From Mesodorylaimus sp. YZB2_4 (taxonomy: Eukaryota; Nematoda; Enoplea; Dorylaimida; Dorylaimidae): a stretch of 64,000 nt of DNA. A program made the translations under genes and the position numbers. Positions 11,825-23,174 of the stretch are shown piece after piece. Positions within the stretch are counted from its first letter, which is position 1. Each line of letters starts with the position of its first letter. A model generated the notes under the pieces. It saw only the letters and a list, made by a program, of their open reading frames with translations. It ran no database searches and had not been told where the DNA came from. Where the stretch lies: contig JASANH010000781.1 of assembly GCA_030248295.1 (NCBI GenBank), positions 558,001 to 622,000 on the forward strand, read 5' to 3'.

Positions 11825-14800
11825 CTATCCCCAATTCCAGCCATTACTAACCTTGGTGAACGGTTGAGCCATTTGTCGGAAGAACCGCCTGGCCAGTTGA
11901 ACGCATTCTTCGATACTTAAATTGAGATTACTAGACATCAAATGATCTTGAATCCATCGAGGTAGTTTGCCACGCTTATCAGTCCGAGCGAATCGCTAAA
12001 AAAAAATTCCAGTTACACATAACCAATCAAAATAGGCTAAGCACAAGCAGTCCCTGATTTTTCCAGGTCTCCCAAATATTCGATATTCCGATTATTTTCA
12101 CAGCATTAAGAAATCGGTTCCAACTGATTTAGAACACGATCAACAGGTAATAGAAAAGGCGGGTGATTCAAAAGTCCGAATTTCAAAATGTAGTTTCTCA
12201 ATTTTCCTTGATTTTGGCTCCAAAATTCTCATTTTCCTAGGTTTTTTCACACTTTGCTCAAATTTTCTGATTTTTCCCAACCTTGTATGAGTCCTGGACG
12301 CAACAGAAAAGGCGGATGATTCAAAATTTGAAACCTCAAAAAGCTCCCTCGAACAGATTCCCCTGATTCAGGCTCCAAAATCAATATTTTCCCAGGTTGT
12401 TCAAAAACTTCTCAGCTTCCCTGACTTTGCAACCTTGTATACGCCCAGCTATACCTACTGCAGGCTTACCTTATCCGCAAACACCATCAAGCCATAATCC
12501 GTCTTTCCACGCAACGCTCGTCCAACACATTGCGCCGCTTGACGCATGGCATCAAAAGTCAAGAAATCATTCTCTTTTATGCCGAATTGATCGCGCAAAT
12601 ATTCCAAACGTGCACGCAAAATACGACTTTCCGTGTACATGTACGGAACACCGAACATAATCACCACTCGGCCTATAATTTTCTTATGTGCTAGATAACT
12701 TCATAAAAACCAACACTTACCCAAATGATGTGAAAAATCGACTCCTTCAGATACTTTTCCTCGAGCGACCGACAACAAAATCGCACCTCGTCCATTTTCG
12801 CATGCCTTCAAGATGTAGTGTTACTGTTACAGTAAAATGGACAAAGTGACTTGGTAATGCCCGGTGACCAGTGGTCTAAGAAGTACGTTCTGTGCACTCC
12901 TACGACCCCTCTGGGCACTACTCACATCTCCCCAGGACCTGGTGGACCACGATTTCAAGAATCATTTCAAAACAGTTCCACAAAGAAAAGCCTACAGTGC
13001 GATAGGGCAAAGACAGAGTGTCGACCTGCATCTCTTGTGTCTCTGCGCTTGTCGACCAGCACCCAAACAAAACATGAAGCATAATAAAGGAGCATGGCAA
13101 CTTTTTATTCGACCTATTCCCTCCCTGCTTACCTTTACATAGCCCTCCAAGGCTAGGGTCGTCTCTTCCATATCCTGAGTCTCGATGAAAAGGAGTTTAT
13201 TCTTGATCACCTGATCGATTATGCCCTGAAATCGCAGAAGAATTTCCCACTTGTCAACACGCCATGCTGTTGCTACGCTATGCATATTAGCCGTCACCGC
13301 ACATATTTCTAGCACAGAACAGGATGTGGCCCATAAAGGACATCCACCCTACCAGGGTTGGCGGGGGGGGGGGGGGGGGGGGAGAACCGAACGGATGGGA
13401 GAGGGGGGGTGGCGGCTGGCGTCAAAGAGACCATCAATTTTAGGGGGTTCCAGCAAATGTATGACAGGTGGAAACTTTCCGCTCACTCCCACCCACCAGG
13501 CCAGGGTAGGGCGGACGTCCTTAATGGATGGCGCCCGAGACCTAATCTCATGTCGACAACCAGCACCCTGGATCATCGTCAGTTCAACATGGCCATGTGC
13601 ACACCCCACCCACCACATACCTGTTCATACCACGTGGCCACCGTGTTCTCCATGTACATATAACTGGTGAAGAAGCAGACCATTCCATCGGGCACCACGG
13701 CACTCAACTCCAACAACAACGTGCCATAATTACGAACAACAGCCGCGTCTTCGCGCGCCTCGAATTTACTGGTCATTGTCACTTGATCATTGCCACGAGC
13801 CACGACCAAAGGCATAATGCAATTACGAGATAACGTCATCGAAAAACTGGCCATAACCACCGGATCGAAATCCAACATCCGAGGATATATGTCCAACGGC
13901 GATAGAGTCTAAAAGAAAGATTTAAAAACCTTTTTTTTTTGAAAAACTCAGCAAACTTACTCCCGAAGTGATTATAACTGATTGAAAACGCTGGAAAACT
14001 GGTCGAATAGCAATCGAGGCATCCATGCAATAAAAATTCAATACAGGATTATGAACAGTCGGCGCTTTGTCCTCGTACGGTTCGATCAGGAGCGTGAAAC
14101 CTAAAATGATACTTCGTCAATACACGAGGGCTCGCCTTGCCTCGCCTGACAGCCGCAGCGCAGGTCCACCCCGCCAGACCACGTCTACACATGCCCAGGT
14201 CCGCCTCTAACCTTGATCTGATGAAGACTGATGATACAGCATGAATGATTACCCTTCCTCGGTCGAGCGAGTTTTCTAAATCTGATGACCTGACTAAATT
14301 AGACTTTCTCCACAATGAAACTCTTTTGAAAAGGCGGATGGTCTAACATTGAAACCTCAAAATGCAGCCCCTCAAGTTTCCCTTTTTTTTTCTCAAAAAT
14401 CCCTATTTTCCTAGGTTTTCCAGGTACTTATCGGACTCCCTGACTTTCCCAGCCTTGTATGAACCCTTGTATGAACCCCTGACACTCACGCACACACACT
14501 TGCTGCACGGTCTCACCTTTTCCATATGTGCTGACCAGAGTGGCAAAATTTGCCAACCGAACAACTGGTCCAAAATCGGATAAATCGGCCATTTCTAACG
14601 TCCTCGTCAAACTGGCCAATCGTTCGGCACAAAATCTTAAAGGTTTTCGATCGATGGCCACCCGTGCTTGAATATCGCGTAAAAATGCAGCAGGCGATTC
14701 AGCTACGACGTGCGTGGTTCGCATCCGATGTTTGACATATTCCAAAAATCGTTTCATGAAAGCGATAAAATGCTCGGCTGTGCGAATCGTACCAGGAATT

Positions 14801-16655
14801 GCTTCTTGAAGAATATCGTCGGGAACAACTGAAAATCAATGAAGAATTCTGCGAAAACTATCGTTTCACAAAAACTTAAAGCCCGCGCTTTGAGCGGGTA
14901 TCGAACCCGCGCCTTACGGCATAGAAGCGGTTGCGAAGCTTCAACAAACCAGTAACACAAGAGACCCGGGTTCGACTCCCGGTCAAGGTTTTGATCAAAA
15001 AAATGTTTTTGTAAACTAATTTCTTACTAGGATTTGCCAAAACTGCATCATTTGCACGTAATCTTTGAGCTTCGCGAAGCCCCTCCACCAATTTCTCGTA
15101 TTCATCTTGCAAAGCGTTGTAATTTGTCGATTTGATTCTTAAAAACACAAAATCCTGATTGAAAAATAATTCAAGAAGGTAGAAGTCTAAATTAAAGAAA
15201 AAAAGCACGAGTCTGGACTTGCAAAAATCACTGACTTACTCATTGACATGTTTTTGCAAAGACTCCAAATTAGTCGTACACCGTTCCAAAGTCTTTTTGG
15301 TCATGGTTACACTCATGGCCTCGATACACACGTTATCTGAAATGATAAGCTATCTCTAATCTCTGATCTGGCAAAATCTGATCATGTCTGATCACGCACT
15401 AGATCTGGTGAGATCAAGACCAGATCTGGCCAGAGATATCCAAAATTCGATCTCGGATATGAAGCGGAGTGATCAGATCAAGAATCTAATCTGATCGAAT
15501 TAATATCAGACCAGATAAAACGTGATCAAATCAATCGATAATCAATAATCACTCTACTCACCGATATTATGCGCCTCATCGAAGACGATTACTGATCGAC
15601 GACTTAAATCTTTTGAAATTAACTCGGCAATTTTTGGATCTAATAAGTAATGATAACTATAAACCACGATCTGGGCTCGAGCCACTGCGAAACGTGCCGT
15701 GAAATATGGACACCATCCTTTGCGATAACCCAATTCTTTGATATCATCCAAATTATAGACACCATTCGGAAGCACGTGTTCCCGCCCTTCGGTATCGAAT
15801 TTCTGAAACGTCCAGAATAAAAACGATTTCAACATATTTCACGCCAAATGGTTCCCCCATCAAAAAATGTGTGCGAATTGATCAGAAACCCTGTCTCAGA
15901 GAAACTGGACCAAAATGTCAAAGAAAAACAACAGGCTCAGAATAGTCTAAAAAATATTTCAGGCATACTTTACCTCATAAAAAGAGCAAAATGGAATATC
16001 CGGGTCATTTACGCGTTTAGCACGGACAAAACTAGCCGTTAAATTCAAACATTTTCCATCAACCGCTTTTCCGATTCGTTCTTTACTGACATCGGGATGA
16101 ATACAAAGATTTTTTCGAGCGCTTAATGCAACGCCTAAAATTTTTTGTTCTTCTCCACCAACAGTCTGATAATAATGAAGAAGATTTCGCAATTCTTCCA
16201 TGACCTAAAACAAAATGTCAAGTCACTTCAAAAACCAAAAGAATGCATAAAACCTTTTGAATTTCCGGAATGGTACGCGAGCAATAAATGAATTTTTCCA
16301 CCGATTGAGGATGCGCTTTCATATAAGCCACCACAAGAGATAATAGAGAAACCGTTTTTCCAGTTCCAGAAGGCATTTCGACAAGGCAATGGCCCTAAAA
16401 TAAAAACAACAGCTCAATTTTTGAGCCAAACGTGTCACAAAAATATCTGAAAACAAAGTTACGGAAAAATTGCGATTCCAAAAGAGTCTAACCTTTGCAT
16501 CTAACGTTTTCTTCAATTCCAACATATATCCATACTGTTCTGGATAAATATACTCGTAAGGGAACAAAACAGTCAGCCCGTCGATGTTCAACCTGAAAAA
16601 ACTTTACATCAAATACATACATCATAACTGATAGAAAAACGATTTCTTACTTCAT
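11825..16655 (-). CDS. ERCC2: XPD/ERCC2 family TFIIH 5'-3' DNA helicase, 14 coding exons
   Basis: ATP-dependent helicase of nuclear TFIIH, needed for nucleotide excision repair and transcription initiation. Coding exons (high to low): 16655-16651, 16592-16493, 16394-16254, 16204-15974, 15802-15562, 15336-15240, 15137-15028, 14828-14517, 14100-13961, 13908-13621, 13225-13133, 12805-12721, 12672-12470, 11995-11825. All have GT-AG borders and matching phases, giving 738 residues (human about 760). Visible: Walker A PSGTGKT (43-49), the four iron-sulphur cysteines C116, C134, C155 and C190 at the human positions, DEAH box 234-237, TSGTLSPLD, and [14 protein letters not shown] (motif VI). Exon 1 codes only 5 nt (ATGAA). 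The C-terminus ends soon after MAQPF and lacks the usual final ~20 residues. A GTTAGT donor at 11851 leaves room for one more exon. Introns hold repeats. Confidence 0.95.
12060..12440. repeat. Dispersed AAAGGCGG repeat, two tandem copies in XPD intron 13
   Basis: Copy 2 (about 12130-12297) and copy 3 (about 12300-12440) repeat the ordered blocks seen at 3955-4110. Both end in a CTGAC/CCCAACCTTGTATGAG-like tail. They fill most of the 474-nt intron 11996-12469. Confidence 0.55.
13330..13545. repeat. G-rich MITE with CCATAAAGGACRTCC ends, copy 1 (XPD intron 10)
   Basis: The left end reads GGCCCATAAAGGACATCCACC. The right end, GGACGTCCTTAATGGATGGC, is its imperfect inverse. The interior begins with a G-run (about 13363-13381). 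It lies wholly inside the 395-nt intron 13226-13620. Related copies start near 17861 and 34351, and one ends near 19081. Confidence 0.6.
14325..14472. repeat. Dispersed AAAGGCGG repeat, copy 4 (XPD intron 8)
   Basis: It has the same ordered blocks as 12300-12440, ending in CTGACTTTCCCAGCCTTGTATG. It is followed by a short direct repeat GAACCC(T)TGTATGAACCCCTG. Confidence 0.5.
14884..14990. repeat. Two convergent tRNA T-arm-like hairpins in XPD intron 7
   Basis: On the - strand, 14910-14894 reads GCGGGTTCGATACCCGC, a perfect 5-bp T-stem with a TTCGATA loop. On the + strand, 14966-14982 reads CCGGGTTCGACTCCCGG, another perfect T-stem. They face each other about 55 nt apart. No complete tRNA cloverleaf (acceptor and anticodon arms) could be built on either strand, so this is tRNA-derived debris rather than a tRNA gene. 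Confidence 0.5.
15337..15561. repeat. GATC-rich XPD intron 5
   Basis: This 225-nt intron carries about a dozen GATC words, mostly as TCTGATC, AGATCTGG or GTGATCA, far above the frequency in neighbouring introns. It looks like a degenerate short-period repeat. Confidence 0.5.
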
Positions 16656-16699
16656 GTTTTAGAATTCAGTATTCAAAGTCTGAACGAAATCGTTCAAAA

Positions 16700-17230
16700 A
16701 TGCAATCGATGTCCTCCCCACTCCCCGCTTTATAAACCGAAACCTTCCCGCCATTTAGCAGACATGAGACGAGCGCTTTCAGACATAGCGCGCGAGTTTT
16801 AAAATTATAAAGCAGTATCTTGCAGTGTTTGAAGTTGAGGCTTTTCGTTTGGTTTTAGCGAATTTTCGGCGAAATATTGCCAGCATTTTTTTTCTTTCTT
16901 TTATAAAAATTTTATTGCAAAATGTATGCATTATTGCTCTCCTAAAATTTTTGAAACATCCTAACGGGCTGGTGTCTTTTTGTACCCCAAAGGTCCACTT
17001 TCAGGGTTTTGTATTTTGTGGACTCCAGGTTTTAGCGCTTGCGATTCTAATCATAATGTGTTTCAGTGTATAAAAAGAAATAGTATGCTACACTTTTTTG
17101 ATGGTCTTCTCCCAACACTCCTATCCTTATGGGGCTCCTATAAGGTCATAAAATACGACCATATTGCAGTACAAAACATTGAGTGCACTGTAATCCGCCC
17201 AAATCACTAGACCGAACCAGTATTTCACCC
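16700..17230. other. Upstream region of XPD, no gene seen
   Basis: A TTCCCGCCATTTAG sequence at about 16747-16760 resembles an E2F-type site and lies about 100 nt upstream of the XPD start codon, on its promoter side. The rest is AT-rich without supported coding sequence. Confidence 0.35.
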
Positions 17231-17232
17231 AT

Positions 17233-17310
17233 GCGGTAAAATATAGTTTCAGATTCCCTTGTTGAGAAGGTAAAATATAGTTTAAGACTGCCTTGTTGAG
17301 ACTTGTTCAA
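17233..17310. repeat. Tandem pair of GTAAAATATAGTTT repeat
   Basis: GTAAAATATAGTTTCAGA...CCTTGTTGAGAAG is followed directly by GTAAAATATAGTTTAAGA...CCTTGTTGAGACT, a period of about 40 nt. The same core forms the ends of the element at 20740-20900. Confidence 0.55.
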
Positions 17311-17860
17311 ACAAATGTAGTTGCAGATACTTCGTTAGATGATAATGCAGAAACTTTATGTCAAGGATTTGAGATCTATAGGATTCATAATTACATCGAC
17401 ACCAGATGCTCCTGTAAGCATGAAACACGCAGATATCTGATCCGATAATCGGTGTTCTTATTTGTAGAATAAAAAATCTGGACTTTTTCTCAGCTGTAGC
17501 CAGAATGAATTACCAGGTTGTGGTGACCAAGGCAGCCCACTTTTGACTGAGTAGGCACAAGCAGATGCTCGTCCTGAGATCAATGAGGGATAAATGTTTT
17601 TTGCAATTGTCTTCTAGCCAGTTTCAGAATTTTTGCTGATGTTGCAGTCTACTGCAGCAGGATTTTTCTATCGGGTACACAAGCGTTATTTCAGCCACTT
17701 TTGAGAAGGTAAAATGAAATTCTGAAACATAAAACACAGTTGCGTGAGGTTGGAGCCTTCAACCTGAAAACAAAACGTCATGGCGGGAAATTCAAAAAAT
17801 TATGCCTTGCAAATATCATTATAACGTATATGGATAAGTTGACGTCGGAATTGTCGTATG

Positions 17861-19081
17861 GGGCCATCCTTGAAGGACGTCCACCCTAGGGAGGGGGGGC
17901 GGGGGTCAGCGGAAAGTGGACGGAAGTGGATGGGGAGGGGGGAGGCTGAAGCCAAGTCGACGTTCATTTTACAAAGTTGGTGGGAGATATCTCGTAAAAT
18001 TAGCAAAATTATCATTAATTAAGAGGTTCTGGAGATAAAAAAATCACTAATATTTTTAAATCATCAAGCGTCGATGCGAAGACTCTTCGTCGGGTGTTTA
18101 AGATCGATTATATTCCAGTTTTTACCACGAAACTAAGATCGATTACCGCCACAGAGCCTGTCGAACTGAACCAGGGCCATGCCGAACCAGACCGAACCAA
18201 ACCAGGACCAGCCCGCGTGCATTGTATCATTTCACACTGACTGACAGTGCAAAAATAGTAAAGCTTCCAGTGAAAGGACAATCATGAACCAGGAGTTATC
18301 GTGGATGTCCATTGATCTTCCACTGAAACCGAACAAGCTGCTTTGCTACAACTTGACTGGTCCATCCTGACTAGCAGCAGCGAAGCTGCGTTTTATTTCG
18401 ATCCTGGTTTAATTATGGACTGGTCCTGGTTCAGCTGCGAAAGCTGGTTTGGTTGAACCTGGCAGAGAGCAGGATCGATACTTCCCCTCTCGTCGTTGTC
18501 CACTGGCGCCAGGGTTACATTTATCTTTTGGATGCCAGAGACGATGCCGTGCAGTGCCAGCATCAGCTGACTGATCCGACCCTCAGCGTGGATCCCAATC
18601 TCAATGTAGCTGATGCTTCAAAAAAATAAGATATGAAAGGGGTGGCATCTTTGACACTATGCCCTCACCAACCTGTCTGCCTTCCTGCGAGCCTGTTTTC
18701 TAGCTGTCACTGTCTGTGCCAACTTCGAAAACTCAGCGCAACTAACCTGCACCTAAAGCGGGATTTATTACCAATTTGAGAAAAATCATGATTAATTGTA
18801 TGTAGTATGTTAGATGCAAGCAGAGAGGGTGAAAAATTATAAGTTGCCAATCCGGCAGATGCAGCAGTCAGATCAGACTGAAGAGGAATGCCCATCATTT
18901 CGGCGAATTGGTCGATGCTTGGAGAAATGCTTTTTTTAGAATGAATATTGACTCTGCAGGGGGGTCCGCTAAAGTGGACTTCCAGTTTTAGGGGGGTCAA
19001 GGCGAAATGGACGGAAGGTTGATAGGGGGAGGGGATTCAAAAAACGCATTTTTTGGTGGACGTCCTTTATGGATGGCCCCT
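17861..19081. repeat. Region bounded by inverted ends of the G-rich MITE family
   Basis: It begins with GGGGCCATCCTTGAAGGACGTCC and ends with GGACGTCCTTTATGGATGGCCCC, which are inverted. G-rich left-end-like blocks occur after the left end (17885-17945) and again near 18985-19035. Either two short elements sit here, or one 1.2-kb composite. Between them is a stretch with repeated GAACCAG and CTGGTTC words (about 18165-18470) that can pair. No protein gene is supported. Confidence 0.45.
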
Positions 19082-20610
19082 ATTGAACACTGGCCGCAAT
19101 ATACTCGTACCACTTTAAGACTCAATGTCTACGGGTATACTTCGATGCGGCCCAAACCATATCTTCTTCGCTGGAGAAGTATGTGGTTGCTTTGACTGCC
19201 ATACGTATAGCCTATCAGCTGCCGTCGTTGGCCGCTGGAGACGCTACTCCAGGCGAGGCAGAAACCCGTCGGGTTGATGCTTCTCCGGCAAGTCAAGGCA
19301 GGCACACTCTGCTCCGTGTGTAAGGCGACCAGATACACTACCTTCTGTACTGGCCAAACACACCTACTGCGGTACCGACATCTGCTGCCTCATTTGCTCA
19401 TCTGTACCTTTTGCAATGTTTTCCAGTTTATGTGGTCTGAATGCTGTGCACTGGCAGTGCTTCCACGCTGCGAGCAGATCTGGAGCGGACTCTAGACCAG
19501 TGCAATTAGGGAATAAGTGCAGGTTGCTACTGTATGTCGAATGGCCCGCACTCTGATGCCCTGCCTATGTCTCCTTCTTTGTGCACATCTTTAATGGGAT
19601 CTGTGTCTGAAAACCCCCTGGCATAAGCACATAGAATGTATTAAGCAAGAGATAATAGGTTCATTTGTAGACCCTGGCACAATTGGCGAAGTGAATGTTG
19701 AGCACCCGTCGGTCACGCTTACCTGGCTTTGCCAATGAATATGAAGTTTATAATTGGTGCTGGAACGAATCTGCTGGAAAATTTTAACCATTTTACATTA
19801 CGCTGTTTTGCACAGCTGCGCTTCTTCATTAGTGACACACTGTCTGTCATATAATATGCCTGATTACGGCTTATTACCATTTTAGGTCTTTCACACAGAG
19901 GCCATGTCTGAAAAATTAATTTTGCCCCCTTGCAGTTGACTCGGCGCCAACATCTCATCTTGACTTGGTCCCTCGTCCTAATCAATATACTTGCACTCTC
20001 TCATGGCCAGCACTGTTGTGCGTCCTTTCACCCAGCTTCCCCAGGCATTAAATATTCGAACAGTCTCTTGTTCGACCGCTCTAGCTCGGGTCAAAAGAAG
20101 ACACGATTACCGACTCGGGTGGCCTCGAAATAAATTATTTTAACGCACTGCTTTTGTTCCCTTTTGAATAAGTGAATGCGTAACGTTCTAGTTTATAATT
20201 GTCCCTTTCAGTGCACTTTATGTAACCGCTCACGTGAAAATACTTGGCAGGTGAAGCTTGGTAATCCCCTTCCTCCTTCTTTGCTTCCAAGGCTTACTTT
20301 CTTTTTTTCGCCGTCGACATTTTTAACTTGTTGAAAAACACCATTTTGCACCTTTGAGAGACAAAACACAAATGCCGTTGATTTTTAGTTCATTAAGGTC
20401 GGAAGACTGCTAAGTGCTCCTGTCAAAATAGGCATGTCAGCGAAGATTAAACCTTTGATAAGATTTCCTGAATTTGCATTCTCAATAAGATTTCTCCATT
20501 AGCTTTCACTTGAAGTAGAATAAGCTCGATCATCCTGCGAAAAAGTTGAGCAAACGCTTCAGACAGATTTTTTAAGTTTTTTTCGAGCAGTCGGCCTTTT
20601 CAGCAAAGAA
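19082..20610. other. Intergenic, no convincing gene
   Basis: Holds a segment at about 19155-19290 related to 42118-42262 (shared GTATGTGGTTGC, CGTTGGCCGCTGGA.ACGCT.CTCCA, GTCGGGTTGATG). Otherwise nothing was identified. Confidence 0.4.
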
Positions 20611-20739
20611 AACATCATATCTGAAACCTTATTTTACACATCATTCAGCAGGACTGTGATTCTTATGGATTGCGCATGAAAATGTCGTTTGCCATTGAGT
20701 AGATCCAACCAAAATTTTTTTTGCGCCCAAGGAAACCAG

Positions 20740-20900
20740 TATCTGAAACCATATTTTACACACTTTAGACCAGAACGTTCTACGCCTTGTCTTCCACTCC
20801 GTGGCGACTTGTCCAGATTAAATCTCTCAGATACTCTTCGTTTATTTTCTCGTCAGTCAGAAAGCGCCACATTCTTGCGCGTAAAATATAGTTTCAGATA
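20740..20900. mobile_element. Short MITE with ~24-bp terminal inverted repeats
   Basis: The left end TATCTGAAACCATATTTTAC is inverted at the right end as GTAAAATATAGTTTCAGATA, with few mismatches over about 24 bp. Another left end lies at about 20612-20636, and relatives at 17233-17310. No coding capacity. Confidence 0.6.
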
Positions 20901-21041
20901 AAGCAGCTATCTCTCACCCGTTACATGTGCCAAAATCTACACAAAAAATCTTTGAAAGGAGGGGCACGAGATAAATAATAAACTAGCGAATCAATGTGAC
21001 TACCCAAAATTCTATTGCACAAAATCGCATAAAAATATCAT

Positions 21042-23174
21042 TTACAAATTATTTCTTCTATTCAATAATAGTTTCCTCTTTTGCTCTACACGATTCTTCA
21101 CCCCGCCACCAGCTTTCCCGCATTGATTGCAATGTTTACGAAAAACCCGTTGAAAACGCGGCGAGCATAAAGTGTAAAGTACGGGATTGAGCGTAGAATT
21201 CAAATAATTGGCCCAAATCGATAATTGATATAAATAATCGGAAACACAATTCGGGCAAAATGTTTTTAATGGCCATAAAACCAAAAATGGGGCCCATGAA
21301 ATTAAGAAAAATATTAATATGACACCCACCGCTTTGGCCGCCCGAATTTGTTGAGTGATTCCACCAGCGCATTGAGGGAACATATCAGAAAATATATTCA
21401 TACTATATTTTCTCGAAAATAGCGGTGAAGTCATAGCGATTATTGAAAAACGTCCAGACGGTCTTGGTTTCGGTCTCATTGTGGTTTCGAGTACGATTTC
21501 TGTCTTGGCTCTGAGCAAAGGTGGTTTATGAGTGAGAAAACGTTTCGTGAAAAATACTGCCGTATCGCTGGTTACACTCGATCGTTTCTGATCAGCCGAT
21601 CGCTCGATCGGCGATGGGACATTGCGATTGATCAATTCGGCTTTCGCTAAATCGACGCTCTCTCGACTGGCGCTACGTTTCGGACCATCCCCGATCGCAT
21701 TCACAATATCATCGGATGGTCCAATTTGAAAAAGAACAGGACTCGAAGCTCGTTGATTTGCACTTTCTACATTTGGAGTATCGAGCTGTTGAACTAATTC
21801 TGCGCTCGATCCTACGCTACCAACCGATATTTTATTATTCTTATTTATCGATTGATTTCGAATATTTGAGTTTCCCGCCGAATCGGCTGATCCCCCTCGT
21901 AGTAAAGGCGTAGTCTCTTTGGGCGTTTGTTCACAGGATTTTGATAATTTACTTTTTTCCGAATCGGGCGAATCAAAACTGAAGACCGGTGACGGCAAGT
22001 GATCTTGATCGATTGCTACCTGTTTCAGTCTTCTCAAATCCAGCTTAGGACTTAATCGCTCGCGCAGCACTTTCATGGCCAACGGCGACTGATTTGGTGG
22101 TTCTCGGAACGAGGGTGTACTTAGGACTTGTTGTTCGGACGACTCGGACATGGCCGTGTCCCCTTTGGTCGTCTGATTATTTCCCCCACTCGCCGCCGTC
22201 AGATTAACTGAAACGATAGGCGACAAGGGCGGGGGTTTCGATTTTTGTGATCGACAGCAACTTCCATTAGCCAAGTTGCCCACGGCGTTTCCGTTCACCA
22301 ACGTTCCCATACTCCCCGCATATTTCAAATTTCCCACCGATCCCGCCAGCGGGGTATTAGCTGAGCGTCGACGGGACGAAGCGGGCGTCGATCCGAACGC
22401 GCTCCCACCAGCTGATCGATCGAAATCGAACAAAGAAGTTGTCGTATTTTGATTGGAATGTTTATGAAGAAAAACTAAATGAGATCGAATAACCAATGAA
22501 ATACGTACGAAGAGAATCATCAGCGTAAAAACGGGCACATAAAATAGCGGAACTGCGATGATTGGAACGACATAAGTCGGACTCCACACGAACGAACATG
22601 TGCCATCAGCAGGGGGACCATTTTTCAAACGGAAACCAACCATGATGGGGATCCAAATGAGCACAGGGGCGATCCACACAAAGGCCAAGGCTCGTTTCGC
22701 CGTAAATCGATTTCTTTTAAATATTCTCAGTGGTTTTTCTAAATTTAGCCACCGATCAAACCCGATAGCACAAATACTGTACAAGGATATGGTACAGCTG
22801 ATGAAATCGACAGTTTGCCAAATATCGCACATGATCGGCCCGAACGTCCATCGTCCATCGTAGGCGATCGTATATAGCATCATGAAAGTCATGACGAACG
22901 CCCCGACGACCATGTCAGCCGCGGCTAAACTAGCTATGTACAAATTACTGATGGAATTCTGGAATGTTTTCATTTTACAAACGGCGTACAAAGTCATAGC
23001 GTTACCACAAAGTGTGAATAATATGATTATGGTCGTGACTATCAGGGCCAACGTCTTCCATCCCCCGATTGCGATGATGGCGCCAAATTTGGCCGAACGA
23101 TCCGACGAGCTCACGTTGGTGCTCACGGACCAGAAGTCATCAGCTGGCGGTTGATCGTAGGCCAAGAATCGCAT
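21042..23174 (-). CDS. Class A GPCR, aminergic-like, with very long third intracellular loop
   Basis: Predicted plasma-membrane G-protein-coupled receptor, 710 residues in one exon, starting at ATG 23174. The extracellular N-terminus has an NVS glycosylation site. TM1 is about 41-63, with GN. TM2 has LAAAD. TM3 carries C116 (disulphide with C193) and D123, the amine-binding Asp3.32, followed by DRW at 140-142 instead of DRY. P214 lies in TM5. The third loop, about residues 231-605, is Ser/Pro/Asn-rich and polar. W627 is in SWAPF (TM6). TM7 has the aminergic signature WxxYxNSxxNPxxY (NPVLY 663-667). Against a classical muscarinic identity, position 6.52 is Leu rather than Asn. Against catecholamine binding, TM5 lacks the 5.42/5.46 serines. 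The ligand is therefore unknown. Intronless structure with a complete 7TM pattern supports a functional gene. Confidence 0.88.
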   Translation of the reverse strand: MRFLAYDQPPADDFWSVSTNVSSSDRSAKFGAIIAIGGWKTLALIVTTIIILFTLCGNAMTLYAVCKMKTFQNSISNLYIASLAAADMVVGAFVMTFMMLYTIAYDGRWTFGPIMCDIWQTVDFISCTISLYSICAIGFDRWLNLEKPLRIFKRNRFTAKRALAFVWIAPVLIWIPIMVGFRLKNGPPADGTCSFVWSPTYVVPIIAVPLFYVPVFTLMILFVRISLVIRSHLVFLHKHSNQNTTTSLFDFDRSAGGSAFGSTPASSRRRSANTPLAGSVGNLKYAGSMGTLVNGNAVGNLANGSCCRSQKSKPPPLSPIVSVNLTAASGGNNQTTKGDTAMSESSEQQVLSTPSFREPPNQSPLAMKVLRERLSPKLDLRRLKQVAIDQDHLPSPVFSFDSPDSEKSKLSKSCEQTPKETTPLLRGGSADSAGNSNIRNQSINKNNKISVGSVGSSAELVQQLDTPNVESANQRASSPVLFQIGPSDDIVNAIGDGPKRSASRESVDLAKAELINRNVPSPIERSADQKRSSVTSDTAVFFTKRFLTHKPPLLRAKTEIVLETTMRPKPRPSGRFSIIAMTSPLFSRKYSMNIFSDMFPQCAGGITQQIRAAKAVGVILIFFLISWAPFLVLWPLKTFCPNCVSDYLYQLSIWANYLNSTLNPVLYTLCSPRFQRVFRKHCNQCGKAGGGVKNRVEQKRKLLLNRRNNL

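Noticed and set aside
13251-13670. 139-codon open stretch on + across the XPD gene
   Set aside because: It crosses a G-run MITE and overlaps XPD exon 10 in antisense; a shadow frame.
18707-19000. 97-codon open stretch on -
   Set aside because: It ends within the G-rich MITE, no splice context or domain.
21042-23174. Calling the GPCR a muscarinic acetylcholine receptor
   Set aside because: Position 6.52 is Leu, not the Asn diagnostic for muscarinic receptors, and DRY is DRW; only the aminergic class is supported.
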